From Alphaproteobacteria bacterium (GTDB lineage: Bacteria; Pseudomonadota; Alphaproteobacteria; UBA6615), in the NCBI GenBank assembly GCA_027297685.1, contig JAPUHN010000298.1, positions 1 through 32,108 on the forward strand: a stretch of DNA of 32,108 nt, in the 5' to 3' direction. The first letter of the stretch is position 1, and each line of letters opens with the position of its first letter. Below, one piece after another: positions 1 through 9,524 of the stretch. The translations under genes were made by a program, and so were the position numbers. The notes beneath the pieces were generated by a model that was given only the letters and a program-made list of their open reading frames with translations, did no database searches and was not told the DNA's origin.

Positions 1-11
1 TCTCGTAAGTA

Positions 12-2324
12 TTAGCGTTCGACAATTGGTGGCGGTTTGAACGCGGTCACCGGGGGCAAGGCGCCTTCATATTTCTCGATTTCGACCAACGTTGAGTGGG
101 CGATCGGCCCTTGGCCGAGCCGCGACGTGCCTTTATCGAGGGTCAACACATTGGGATTGCCGTGCTTGTCCAAGCTGCCGGTTGCGCTCGCGTCGGCCGG
201 ATCGTACCAGGCGCCGGTCGACAGTTGCACGACACCCTCTCGCACTTCCGGTGTAACCACCACACCCGCGAGCAATTTGCCGCGATCGTTGAACACGCGG
301 GCGACATCGCCATCGGTCAGGCCGCGCGTTGCCGCGTCGTCCGGGTGGATCCATACCGGTTCGCGGTCTTGGACTTTGCTCTCGCGGCTGATCTTGCCAT
401 TGTCCATCTGCCCGTGCAGGCGTGTGCGTGGCTGGTTCGAGATCATGTGCAGCGGATAGCGCGTGGCGAGATCGCCGCCGAGCCATTCGACAGGCTCGAG
501 CCAGGCCGGATGGCCGGGACAATCGTCGTAGCCAAAACTCTCGATTGCTTCGGAGAAAATTTCGATCCGGCCAGATGGGGTGGACAGCCGAAAGAGATCC
601 GGATCGGCGCGGTAGTCGGCGAACAAAACGAAGGGATCGTCGGGGTGGGGCACCTCGACATGGCCGTCGCGCCAGAACGTATCGAAAGACGGCAGGGTCA
701 CATCGTGTTCCGCCGCGCGTTGGCGCGCCCGGTCGTAGAGGTGGCGCAGCCAGTCCGCCTCGTCGCGGTCCTCGGTGAATGCCGCCTCGGTGCCGAGCCG
801 TTGCGCCAGACCGCGGAAGATATCGTAGTCGTGGCGAGCCTCGCCGACCGGCTCGATGGCCTGCTCCATCGCCAAAATGAAACGGTCGCGCGAGGTCGCA
901 CCGATGTCGTTGCGCTCTAGCGTCGTCGTCGATGGCAAAACGATATCGGAGAACTTCGCCGTCGCCGTCCACCAGGGCTCGTTGACGATGATCGTCTCGG
1001 GCCGCCGCCACGCCTCGACCAGCCGGTTCAGATCCTGGTGGTGGTGGAACGGGTTGCCGCCACACCAGTAGATCAACCGGATATCGGGATAGGTACGCTG
1101 TTTGCCGTCGAAATCGTAGCTGGCGCCGGGATTTAGCAGCGTGTCGGATATGCGCGCCACGGGAATCCAGCTATCGCAAGGGTTCTCGCCCGCCGACAGC
1201 ATTGGTGCGGGAACCGACCGCCGCGGATTACCGATATTGCCCATGCTGCCATAGCCGAACCCGAAGCCGCCGCCCGGCAAGCCGATCTGGCCGAGCATTG
1301 CGGCGAGCACCACGGTCATCCAGAACGGCTGTTCGCCATGATCGCCGCGTTGCAGCGACCAATTGGTGTTGATCAAGGTCCGTTTCGCCGCCATACGGCG
1401 GGCGAGGGCGCGGATCGTATCGGCCTCGATCTGGCAGATCGGCGATGCCCAGTCGGCGTCTTTCGGTTGTCCGTCGTCTTGGCCGCTCAGATAGCGGACA
1501 AATCTGGAATAGCCGACGCAATGGCTCTGGAGAAAAGTTTGGTCGGCCAACTCTTCGGTTTCCAACGTAAACGCCAACGCCAGCATCAGGGCCATGTCGG
1601 TGTTCGGCCGCAGAGAAAACCATTCGGCGCCGACAAAATCGGCCATATCGTCGCGGATCGGCGATACATTGACGAACTCCACCCCTGCATCACACGCCTG
1701 TTTCAAAAAAGGTCCGGCGACGTGCTGGCCGGGGCCGCCCGACGACACTTGCGTATTCTTCATCGGTATTCCACCGAAGGCGACGACCATTTCCGAATTA
1801 CCGACAATCGAGTCCCAGGTGGTCGCTTCGGCCATCGCTGCCTGGGCGCTGCCGAGGACGTAGGGTAAAATCGCGTAACCGGCGGCGATCGAATAGGTGT
1901 GAACTTGGTTGGTAAAGCCGCCGACGGTGCCGAGAAAGCGCTGAAGTTGCGTCTTGGCATGGTGGAACCGGCCGGCACTCGACCAGCCATAGGAACCGCC
2001 AAAAATAGCTTGATTGCCGTGCTCGGTACGCACCCGGTCGATCTCGGTCGCGACCAGGTCGAGCGCTTCGTCCCATGGCACCGCGACGAAGGGTTCGGTG
2101 CCGCGCGCCTCGCGGGTACCGCCGGGGCCGTGATCGAGCCAACCTTTGCGGATCATCGGCCGCATAACCCGGCTCTCATCATAGACCGCGTCGACCATCG
2201 AATGGATGATCGGTGACGGGTCGGGGTCTTGGGCGAACGGACGCACCCCCACCAGACGGCCGTCCTCGACTTCCGCGGTGAATGTGCCCCAGTGGGACGT
2301 ATGGAAGCGGTCTGAACGTGCCAT
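12..2324 (-). CDS. Molybdopterin-dependent S-/N-oxide reductase, BisC/TorA/DorA type
   Basis: A 770-residue member of the DMSO reductase superfamily that probably reduces an S-oxide or N-oxide such as biotin or methionine sulfoxide using bis-MGD molybdenum. The N-terminus has no four-cysteine Fe-S motif and no Tat signal, so a cytoplasmic enzyme like BisC is more likely than periplasmic TorA/DorA. Residues 111-120 read SYGWSSAGRF; Ser116 fits the serine molybdenum ligand of this subgroup. The C-terminal dinucleotide-binding domain has the family motifs HGNPNVLT and DKGTSRLGQG. Length matches BisC (about 740-780). Start ATG follows an AAGGA-like site. It is divergent from the SDR/putA pair, and no membrane or cytochrome partner is adjacent. 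The family call is firm; the substrate is unknown. Confidence 0.93.
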   Translation of the reverse strand: MARSDRFHTSHWGTFTAEVEDGRLVGVRPFAQDPDPSPIIHSMVDAVYDESRVMRPMIRKGWLDHGPGGTREARGTEPFVAVPWDEALDLVATEIDRVRTEHGNQAIFGGSYGWSSAGRFHHAKTQLQRFLGTVGGFTNQVHTYSIAAGYAILPYVLGSAQAAMAEATTWDSIVGNSEMVVAFGGIPMKNTQVSSGGPGQHVAGPFLKQACDAGVEFVNVSPIRDDMADFVGAEWFSLRPNTDMALMLALAFTLETEELADQTFLQSHCVGYSRFVRYLSGQDDGQPKDADWASPICQIEADTIRALARRMAAKRTLINTNWSLQRGDHGEQPFWMTVVLAAMLGQIGLPGGGFGFGYGSMGNIGNPRRSVPAPMLSAGENPCDSWIPVARISDTLLNPGASYDFDGKQRTYPDIRLIYWCGGNPFHHHQDLNRLVEAWRRPETIIVNEPWWTATAKFSDIVLPSTTTLERNDIGATSRDRFILAMEQAIEPVGEARHDYDIFRGLAQRLGTEAAFTEDRDEADWLRHLYDRARQRAAEHDVTLPSFDTFWRDGHVEVPHPDDPFVLFADYRADPDLFRLSTPSGRIEIFSEAIESFGYDDCPGHPAWLEPVEWLGGDLATRYPLHMISNQPRTRLHGQMDNGKISRESKVQDREPVWIHPDDAATRGLTDGDVARVFNDRGKLLAGVVVTPEVREGVVQLSTGAWYDPADASATGSLDKHGNPNVLTLDKGTSRLGQGPIAHSTLVEIEKYEGALPPVTAFKPPPIVER

Positions 2325-2476
2325 CTAGGGGCGTCCTTTATTATCTTCGCGTAGTGTGTTTTAAAGCGCGCCATTGTCCGCACCGGCACGGCAATGTCAA
2401 AGGCCAATCCCAAAGGTAGTATCGCATCGTGCTATCCTGGCTCGGTCAACACGCGCGGCATGATCAGGAGAATCCG

Positions 2477-3268
2477 ATGGATATTCGCCTTGACGGGAAA
2501 ACGGCACTAATCACCGGCGGCAGCGAAGGGCTAGGCCGGGCCATGGGGCGTAAGTTCGCCGAAGCCGGGGCCAACGTGGTGCTGGTGGCGCGTGATCCCG
2601 GCAAATTGGAAGACGCGCAGCGGGAAATCTCCGACGCCGTAGCGGGCACCCAAGCGCGGGTTGAGGTGGTGAGTTGCGACGTCACCGATGCCGCGCAACT
2701 CCACGCGGCATGGGACACGGTGGCGGCGTCGCTGGGCACTGTCGATATTCTGGTCAACAATGCCGGCGCCACCGCCTTTGGACCTTTCTTGGATATCACC
2801 GACGAGATGTGGCAGGCCGATATCGACCTCAAGCTGTTCGCCGCCATTCGGTTGGCGCGCCTCGCAATGCCGGGAATGGCTGATCGAAAATGGGGTAGAA
2901 TAATCAATGTGTTAGCAGTAAGTGCCAAGACGCCAGGTGCGGGAAGTGCACCAACGTCGGTTTCGCGAGCCGCCGGCATGGCATTGACCAAAGTTCTGTC
3001 CGCCGAAGGCGCCCCCAACAATATATTGGTCAACGCGCTTTTGGTCGGGTTGATCCGGTCCGGCCAGCACGAACGCCGTCACCAGGCGACGGCGCCGGAA
3101 AAAACTTTTGCAGAATATATTGCGCCGATAGAAGAGAAATTACCCATTGGACGCATCGGTCAGGCCGAGGAATTCGCAAACTTGGCGTGCTTTCTCGTAT
3201 CCGATGCCGGCTCCTATGTCACCGGATGCGCTATCAACGTCGATGGCGGTCGTTCGCCGGTGGTCTAA
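2477..3268 (+). CDS. SDR-fold protein with degenerate catalytic tetrad
   Basis: A 263-residue classical short-chain dehydrogenase fold. The NAD(P)-binding motif TGGSEGLG is at 13-20, NNAG at 94-97, and the C-terminal VTGCAINVDGG is typical of FabG-like SDRs. The catalytic residues are not: where Ser, YxxxK are expected there are Ala147, Thr160 and Arg164 (PTSVSRAAG), and the usual Asn region reads DIDLKL. The protein should therefore bind nucleotide but may not act as an ordinary dehydrogenase. A divergent BKR-like SDR subgroup with imperfect tetrads is known, so this is probably a stable subfamily rather than decay. The start at 2477 is chosen for the AGGAG at 2466-2470; the frame is open upstream to an ATG at 2429. 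Its stop overlaps the putA start, suggesting cotranscription and coupling. Confidence 0.9.
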   Translation: MDIRLDGKTALITGGSEGLGRAMGRKFAEAGANVVLVARDPGKLEDAQREISDAVAGTQARVEVVSCDVTDAAQLHAAWDTVAASLGTVDILVNNAGATAFGPFLDITDEMWQADIDLKLFAAIRLARLAMPGMADRKWGRIINVLAVSAKTPGAGSAPTSVSRAAGMALTKVLSAEGAPNNILVNALLVGLIRSGQHERRHQATAPEKTFAEYIAPIEEKLPIGRIGQAEEFANLACFLVSDAGSYVTGCAINVDGGRSPVV

Positions 3269-6200
3269 TGCCGATGGTTGATACTGGCACCGACGATACG
3301 CTGAGACAGGCCGTCCGCCAAGCGTTGCGCGGCGATGAGACGGCGAGTGTCGAAGCGTTGATGTCGCAGGTTCCGTTCGAGCAAGGCGATCGCGATGCCA
3401 TCGGCGCGCGTGCGAAGGTGTTGGTCGAAGGTATGCGGGTGGCCCGCCGGCGTTTCGGTAGCCTCGATGATTTTCTCCAGGAGTACGAGCTGACGACCCC
3501 TGAAGGCGTTGCGTTGATGTGTCTCGCCGAGGCGCTATTGCGTGTACCCGACGCCGAGACCGCCGACCGGTTGATCGCCGATAAACTCGGTGGGGCTGAG
3601 TGGGAGGCCCATCTGGGGAACAGCGAGAGCTGGTTCGTCAACGCCTCGACCTGGGCGCTGATGTTGTCGGGCCGGGTGGTACAGGAGAATTTTAGCGACG
3701 ATACGGCGGGTCTTCCGACGATCGGTCAGCTGATTGCCCGTGTGGGCGAACCGGTAATCCGTCAGGCGGTGCGGCGCTCGATGCGGATGATGGGCGGCCA
3801 GTTCGTCATTGGCCGGACGATCGGCGAGGCCCTGAAACGCGCCGCCGCCGACGAGGCCGACGGCTACCGGCACTCGTTCGATATGCTGGGCGAAGCAGCG
3901 CGGACCGCCGCCGACGCCGAACGCTATTTCCAAAGCTATATGACGGCCATCGAGGCGATTGGTGAAGCCGCCGACGGGCGCGGTGTTTACGACGCGCCGG
4001 GCATCTCGGTCAAATTGTCGGCGCTGTTCCCGCGCTACGAGTTCAGCCACGCCGGCGTGGCCGTCCCGGCGCTCGTAAAACGCCTGTTGTCGCTATCGCA
4101 GGCCTGCCGCCATCACGATATTGGCCTTACCGTCGATGCCGAAGAGGCCGACCGCCTCGATACCTCGCTCGACATTATCGCCGCCGTTTACGAAAGCCCC
4201 ACGCTCGACGGCTGGTCCGGTTTTGGGCTCGCCGTGCAGGCCTATCAGAAACGCGCCGTTCATGTGGTCGATTGGCTGGTGGCGCTGGCCGAACGGGTCG
4301 GGCGGCCGCTCAACATCCGGCTGGTCAAAGGGGCTTACTGGGACAGCGAGATAAAATGGGCGCAGGAGGAAGGCCTCTCCGGCTATCCGGTGTTTACCCG
4401 CAAGAGCTCGACCGATGTGTCGTATTTGGCTTGCGCCGCCCGGCTGGTCGAGCGCCGGGACGTGATTTACCCGATGTTCGCGACCCACAACGCCCACTCG
4501 GTGGCGGCGGTTTTGCATCTGGCCGGCGATAGGCAAGGCTTTGAGTTCCAGCGCCTGCACGGCATGGGCGAGCCGCTTTACCACCAAATGGTCGGGGCAG
4601 ATGCCAGCTCCCGAGTAGCCTGCCGGATTTATGCGCCGGTCGGTAGCCACGAGGATTTGCTGCCCTATTTGGTGCGCCGGTTGCTGGAAAATGGCGCCAA
4701 CACGTCCTTCGTCAACCGTCTCGGCGACGACGATGCGCCGCTCGATGACATCATCGCCGATCCGGTGGTGACGACGAAAAAACTGAGCGCCGTTCCACAC
4801 CAAAGCATCCCGCTGCCTGCCGACCTGTTTGCCCCCAATCGACAGAATTCCTCCGGAATCGACCTTACCGATCCGTTGAGTGTCGGGCCCCTGTTGGCCG
4901 AGATGGCGACCGCCGCCGAGACAGAATGGCGAGCCGGCCCTTTAATCGACGGCGATGCGGTTAGCGGTGAAACCCAGGCGCTCTTCGATCCCGCCGATAA
5001 TCGGCGCATCGTCGGCCAGGTTAACGAGGCCAGCCCAGAACATGTTGATCGGGCCTTCGAGGCTGCCACCGAGGCTTTCGACAATTGGTCACGGTGGCCG
5101 GCGGACGAACGGGCGGCGTGTCTGGAGCGGGCCGCCGACCTGATGGAGGCTGACCGGGCTGAATTGATGGCGCTGGCTGTGCGCGAAGCCGGCAAGACCA
5201 TCGGTGATGCCTTGGGCGAAGTTCGCGAAGCGGTCGATTTTTGCCGCTACTACGCGTTGCGTGCGCGCGCCGATTTTGCCCGGCCGAACCGCCTGGACGG
5301 CCCGACCGGCGAGACCAATGATGTGTCGCTGCACGGCCGCGGCGTATTCGTTTGTATCAGCCCGTGGAACTTCCCGTTGGCGATCTTTATCGGTCAGGTC
5401 ACCGCAGCGCTGGCGGCCGGCAATGCGGTGATCGCCAAGCCGGCCGAACAGACGCCCCTGATTGCGTTCCGCGCCGTAAGTCTGCTGCACGAGGCCGGCG
5501 TGCCGGCGGGTGCGCTCAATCTGCTGCCGGGCAGCGGTACCGTGGTTGGCCAGGCGCTGGTCGCCGATCCGCGCAATGCCGGGGTCGCCTTTACCGGCTC
5601 GACCGATACGGCGCGGGCGATCAATCGGGCGCTGGCGGCGCGCGACGGGCCGATCGTCCCGTTCATAGCCGAGACCGGCGGCCAGAATGCAATGATTGTC
5701 GACGCCACCGCGTTGCCCGAGCAGGTCACCGACGACGCCATCACCAGCGGTTTCCGTTCCGCCGGCCAGCGCTGCTCGGCGTTGCGGGTTATGTTCGTGC
5801 AGGACGACGTCGCCGGGCGGACGCTGGAGATGCTGCGCGGGGCCAGCGCTGAATTGACCCTGGGCGACCCGATGGACCTGAGCACCGACGTCGGCCCGAT
5901 CATCGACCGCGCTGCGCTGGCAACACTCACCGCGCACGCAGAAAAAATGGCGGTGACGGGTAAAACCCTGGTCGACCTGCCGCTACCGTCGGCGTGTGAG
6001 CACGGATCGTTCTTCGGTCCCAAGGCTTTCGAAATCGATACCCTCGAACGCTTGGACCGCGAGGTGTTCGGGCCGGTCATCCATGTGATCCGCTATCAAG
6101 CCCGCCAACTCGACGCCGTTATCGAAGCGGTGAACCGCACCGGCTATGGCCTGACATTGGGCATCCACAGCCGCATCGAGTCGACCCAGCGCTACATCGC

Positions 6201-6306
6201 GGAGCGGGTCCGCGCCGGCAACGCCTACGTGAACCGCAGTATGATCGGCGCCGTCGTCGGCGTGCAGACGTTCGGCGGCGAGGGGCTGTCGTGCACCGGC
6301 CCCTAG
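3268..6306 (+). CDS. putA: Bifunctional proline dehydrogenase / P5C dehydrogenase PutA, truncated by in-frame TAG
   Basis: PutA oxidises proline to P5C with FAD and then to glutamate with NAD+. At 1012 residues it lacks the N-terminal ribbon-helix-helix of E. coli PutA, so it is a non-regulatory short type. The proline dehydrogenase barrel contains RLVKGAYWD (Lys354) and FEFQRLHGMGE. The P5C dehydrogenase half has NFPLAIF, Glu802 in FIAETGGQN and catalytic Cys836 in SAGQRCSA, 34 residues apart as in aldehyde dehydrogenases. Start ATG 3268 overlaps the upstream stop as TAATG; another ATG is at 3274. The frame stops at TAG (codon 1013) where the family has the Lys of GTGPKAGGP. Codon 1009 also reads Cys instead of the usual Gly, and VQTFGG replaces VQPFGG. 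The product would lose its last 34 residues, so activity is doubtful. Confidence 0.93.
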   Translation: MPMVDTGTDDTLRQAVRQALRGDETASVEALMSQVPFEQGDRDAIGARAKVLVEGMRVARRRFGSLDDFLQEYELTTPEGVALMCLAEALLRVPDAETADRLIADKLGGAEWEAHLGNSESWFVNASTWALMLSGRVVQENFSDDTAGLPTIGQLIARVGEPVIRQAVRRSMRMMGGQFVIGRTIGEALKRAAADEADGYRHSFDMLGEAARTAADAERYFQSYMTAIEAIGEAADGRGVYDAPGISVKLSALFPRYEFSHAGVAVPALVKRLLSLSQACRHHDIGLTVDAEEADRLDTSLDIIAAVYESPTLDGWSGFGLAVQAYQKRAVHVVDWLVALAERVGRPLNIRLVKGAYWDSEIKWAQEEGLSGYPVFTRKSSTDVSYLACAARLVERRDVIYPMFATHNAHSVAAVLHLAGDRQGFEFQRLHGMGEPLYHQMVGADASSRVACRIYAPVGSHEDLLPYLVRRLLENGANTSFVNRLGDDDAPLDDIIADPVVTTKKLSAVPHQSIPLPADLFAPNRQNSSGIDLTDPLSVGPLLAEMATAAETEWRAGPLIDGDAVSGETQALFDPADNRRIVGQVNEASPEHVDRAFEAATEAFDNWSRWPADERAACLERAADLMEADRAELMALAVREAGKTIGDALGEVREAVDFCRYYALRARADFARPNRLDGPTGETNDVSLHGRGVFVCISPWNFPLAIFIGQVTAALAAGNAVIAKPAEQTPLIAFRAVSLLHEAGVPAGALNLLPGSGTVVGQALVADPRNAGVAFTGSTDTARAINRALAARDGPIVPFIAETGGQNAMIVDATALPEQVTDDAITSGFRSAGQRCSALRVMFVQDDVAGRTLEMLRGASAELTLGDPMDLSTDVGPIIDRAALATLTAHAEKMAVTGKTLVDLPLPSACEHGSFFGPKAFEIDTLERLDREVFGPVIHVIRYQARQLDAVIEAVNRTGYGLTLGIHSRIESTQRYIAERVRAGNAYVNRSMIGAVVGVQTFGGEGLSCTGP

Positions 6307-6411
6307 GCCGGCGGACCGCACTATCTCCATCGCTTCGCCGTCGAGCGCACCTTGTCGGTCAATACCACCGCGGCCGGTGGTAATACGACATTGGTGACGT
6401 TGGAGGACTGA
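6307..6411 (+). pseudogene. putA: Untranslated C-terminal remnant of putA beyond the in-frame TAG
   Basis: Read in the putA frame this encodes AGGPHYLHRF, then AVERTLSVNTTAAGG and a LVTLED end before TGA (6409-6411). That is the normal PutA C-terminal segment, including the beta-strand used for oligomer contacts in the aldehyde dehydrogenase fold. The frame is perfect, so one base (AAG to TAG at 6304) separates the gene from a 1047-residue product. It could be a recent nonsense mutation, a sequencing error or, less likely, readthrough. Confidence 0.85.
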
Positions 6412-6435
6412 TCGGTTTTAGATGTCGGTGCGTTG

Positions 6436-9400
6436 CTATGCACGCTTCGGAATCGGGACGCGAAACAACAGGGTGTAAAGGATCGGTACAACACCCAGAG
6501 TAAGGACCGTCCCCAACGCCAGTCCGAACGACACCAGACTCGCTAGCGAAAAGAATAACGGATCGTCGAAGATTATCAGCGGCATCAGTCCCAATATCGT
6601 CGTGATGGTGGTCATCAAGATGGGCCGGAACCGGGCGAGACAAGAATCGATCACCGCGTCATAGGCCGCCTTTCCCCTGGATATCTCGGAATCGATGCGG
6701 TCGATCAATACGATACCGTTATTGATGATGATCCCGGCCAGGCTGAACACGCCGAGTATCGCGAAAAAGCTGAACGGCGCATTGAACACAAGTAATCCGA
6801 CGATGCCGCCAATAAGCGACAACGGGATTGTCAAAAGAATGATCAACGGCCGCCGGAACGAATTGAACTGCCAGATCAACAATACCACGATGGCAAGCGC
6901 CGCTAAGGGCATGTTGCCGAACAAACGCTCCTGCGCCTCGGCCGATTTTTCCAGTTCTGCACCGATCTCCCAACGGTAATCCGGTCCCAGATCGAGCGCG
7001 TCGATTTCGGGCACCAGCAAGGCGAACAGTTCACCAGCTTCCAAGAACTCGTGCTTACCTTCGACCGCCACAGTCCGTTCCTGGTCGCGGCGAACGATGC
7101 GGTCGAGCTCCCAGACGCCCAGAAAATCGGCGATCTGAGAGAGCGGCACATTGGTGCCGCGGCCGGTAGAATAAACGCTAACGTCGGCAAGATTGAATAC
7201 GGACTCGCGCTCTTCGTCGGCCGATTGAAATACGACCGGGATGATCTTGTCGCCTTCCCGGTACTCGGTAAACTCAACACCGTCGACGAACGCATTGAGC
7301 GACAGCGCGACCTCTTGTGATGTCACCCCCGCACGGCGCGCCCGCTTCTGATCGACCAGCACCTGAAGCTTCTTCGTGCGATTGGTCCAATCGTGGCGGA
7401 CGTCGAGCGCACCAGGAATGGCGGCGAATTTGGTGCGCAGTTGTCGCGCTTTTTCCAGCAACGTGTCGGCGTCCGGCCCGATGAGCCGGACTTCGACCAA
7501 TCCCTGTTCGCTGCCTCCGAGCCACATCGGTTTTATGCGACCGCGGACATCGGGAAAGCGGTCGAGCAGAAATTGGCGGCTGCGCTCGACCGTCGCCGCA
7601 ACTTGCGCCTTGGTCTCGGTATCGACCAGCACGAAGGCGACGTGGGGATCGGGGTCGATCGGCGATAGTGAGAGAAAAAAACGCGGACCGCCACTGCCGA
7701 TATAAGCTATCGAGCTGGTGACTTCCGGGTTCGCCTCGCCGTCGTCGAGCCAGGCAACATAGTCTTCGATGACATCGCGGGTGCGCGTCGCCCGGGTGCC
7801 GGCAGGGAGGTCGATATAGGCCAGGAACTGGTTGCGGTCGCTGGCGGGAAAAAAAGTTTTTCCGACGAACTGAAAGCCGTAACCGGAAGCGACAAGCGCC
7901 AGAATTACGCTGGCGAGGACTGCATACCTTTGGCTCAGCGCAACCGCAAGAACGGCCCGGTAGGCACGGTAAAAGCGGCCATCGTAAGCGTCGGTCTGGC
8001 TGCCGCCGCCCGGGCGCACGCGCACTTTCATAAATCCGAAACACATTGCGGGCGTTAACGTCATCGACAGCACCCACGACGTCAGCAGCAGAATGATCAA
8101 GACGAGGGGTAAAGCGATAATGAAATCGCCGGTGCTGCCGGCGATCAGCAGCATGGGGACGAAGGCCAAGATCGTCGTCAGCGACGAGGTCAGAAGCGGG
8201 ATTGCCAGGGTACGCCCGGCCTCGAGACAGGCTACCTTGCGTTCGGAGCCCTGCTCTAGGCGCGCGCGAATATCCTCGGCGACGACGATGCCGTTGTCGA
8301 CCAAAAGTCCCAGTGCGACGATAGTTGCCGCGATCGAGACACGCTGCAGGTCGACGCCGATGAGTGCCATGAAGATGATGCCGGTGAGGATCGTCAGCGG
8401 GACGAAGGAACCGACGATTAGACCGGTGCGCAGGCCGAGAAATACCATGACGACGATAAGCACTGTCACAAGCGTCAAGAAGACGTTGTTGACGGCGCTG
8501 CCCACCGCTCGCTCGATCAACTCGGGCTGGAAGGTGGCGAACTCGAGCACGTATCCCCATGGCAACGTGGCCTCGATTGCAGCGACGCGCTGGCGTAGCT
8601 GTTCGCCGAACTGGACGCTGTTGACGCCGTCGAGGACGGAGACGCTGGCGACGATCGCCGGCTTGCCTCGGAACAGCACCGGTTCTTCAGGGGGGTCGAC
8701 CAGGCTGCGCTCGATCTCGACAAGGTCGATGAGAGCGACGACTTGGTCGTTCGCGGCGACCGGGATCAAGACATCACGGATATCGTCGAGGCTTTGAAAA
8801 TTGCCCGACGGCTCGATGATCAGCGTCGATCCACCCAAGTCAAACCGCCCGCCCGGCAGCAACACGTTTTGCTGTTGCAAGGTGTTACCAATATCGATCG
8901 GTGAAATGCCGAACTGGGCCAGCTTTGCGTTGGAAAATTTCATCAAGACCTGTTCGTCCTGGACGCCGAGCAGGGTTACTTTCTTCACGCCGTCTAGCGA
9001 AGATAGCCGGTCGCGAACGTCACGCGCGACGTCGCGCATTTCTTGCAGCGTAAAGCCGTCACTCCATAGGGCGATGGTCGCGACAGCGGTATCGCCAAAA
9101 TCGTCATTGACCGCCGGTCCAATCGTGCCGTCTGGCAGCTCGCCGGCAATGTCTGAAACTTTGTTGCGCAGGTCGCGAAACGCACCGTCTAGGTCGTCGA
9201 CGTTATCTCCAAAAGTGACGTGAATAAGCGCAGTACCGCTTTTCGATGTGGATTTAATCTCATCGACTTCCGCCATGGTGCGGATTTGTGTTTCCAGCTT
9301 GCGGGTGATCAGATTCTCGACTTGAAATGGGCTCATGCCCGGGAAAGACGCCGTTACAATCGCTTCGCGGATCACAATGTTGGGATCCTCGAAGCGCGGC

Positions 9401-9498
9401 ATGTTGTTGAATGTGACGATGCCGACAATTGTCGCGATCACCGCAAACACGCCGACCACGCGCAGATTATTAAGCGCGAATGCGGTGAGTACCGACAC
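6436..9498 (-). CDS. RND-family efflux pump inner-membrane subunit
   Basis: A 1020-residue AcrB/MexB-like resistance-nodulation-division transporter that would export substrates across both membranes using the proton gradient. TM1 is at about 12-32, followed by a large periplasmic porter domain, a TM2-6 bundle (about 335-500), a second periplasmic domain and a C-terminal bundle. TM4 reads GLLVDNGIVVAED: Asp401 is kept, but the second Asp of AcrB (VDDA) is Asn402. The TM10 counterpart reads INNGIVLIDRID, without the AcrB lysine. This matches a common RND subgroup with VDN/INN motifs. Start codon is GTG. It lies 26 bp downstream of the adaptor gene in the same operon. No outer-membrane channel gene or regulator is present nearby. 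Substrate is unknown. Confidence 0.95.
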   Translation of the reverse strand: MSVLTAFALNNLRVVGVFAVIATIVGIVTFNNMPRFEDPNIVIREAIVTASFPGMSPFQVENLITRKLETQIRTMAEVDEIKSTSKSGTALIHVTFGDNVDDLDGAFRDLRNKVSDIAGELPDGTIGPAVNDDFGDTAVATIALWSDGFTLQEMRDVARDVRDRLSSLDGVKKVTLLGVQDEQVLMKFSNAKLAQFGISPIDIGNTLQQQNVLLPGGRFDLGGSTLIIEPSGNFQSLDDIRDVLIPVAANDQVVALIDLVEIERSLVDPPEEPVLFRGKPAIVASVSVLDGVNSVQFGEQLRQRVAAIEATLPWGYVLEFATFQPELIERAVGSAVNNVFLTLVTVLIVVMVFLGLRTGLIVGSFVPLTILTGIIFMALIGVDLQRVSIAATIVALGLLVDNGIVVAEDIRARLEQGSERKVACLEAGRTLAIPLLTSSLTTILAFVPMLLIAGSTGDFIIALPLVLIILLLTSWVLSMTLTPAMCFGFMKVRVRPGGGSQTDAYDGRFYRAYRAVLAVALSQRYAVLASVILALVASGYGFQFVGKTFFPASDRNQFLAYIDLPAGTRATRTRDVIEDYVAWLDDGEANPEVTSSIAYIGSGGPRFFLSLSPIDPDPHVAFVLVDTETKAQVAATVERSRQFLLDRFPDVRGRIKPMWLGGSEQGLVEVRLIGPDADTLLEKARQLRTKFAAIPGALDVRHDWTNRTKKLQVLVDQKRARRAGVTSQEVALSLNAFVDGVEFTEYREGDKIIPVVFQSADEERESVFNLADVSVYSTGRGTNVPLSQIADFLGVWELDRIVRRDQERTVAVEGKHEFLEAGELFALLVPEIDALDLGPDYRWEIGAELEKSAEAQERLFGNMPLAALAIVVLLIWQFNSFRRPLIILLTIPLSLIGGIVGLLVFNAPFSFFAILGVFSLAGIIINNGIVLIDRIDSEISRGKAAYDAVIDSCLARFRPILMTTITTILGLMPLIIFDDPLFFSLASLVSFGLALGTVLTLGVVPILYTLLFRVPIPKRA

Positions 9499-9524
9499 GT
9501 CAGGTTACCCGTTGCAAAGCGTGG

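Noticed and set aside
6304-6306. Programmed amber recoding (e.g. pyrrolysine) in putA
   Set aside because: Other genes in the window end at TAG normally, and the position is a plain Lys in the family; mutation or sequencing error is simpler.
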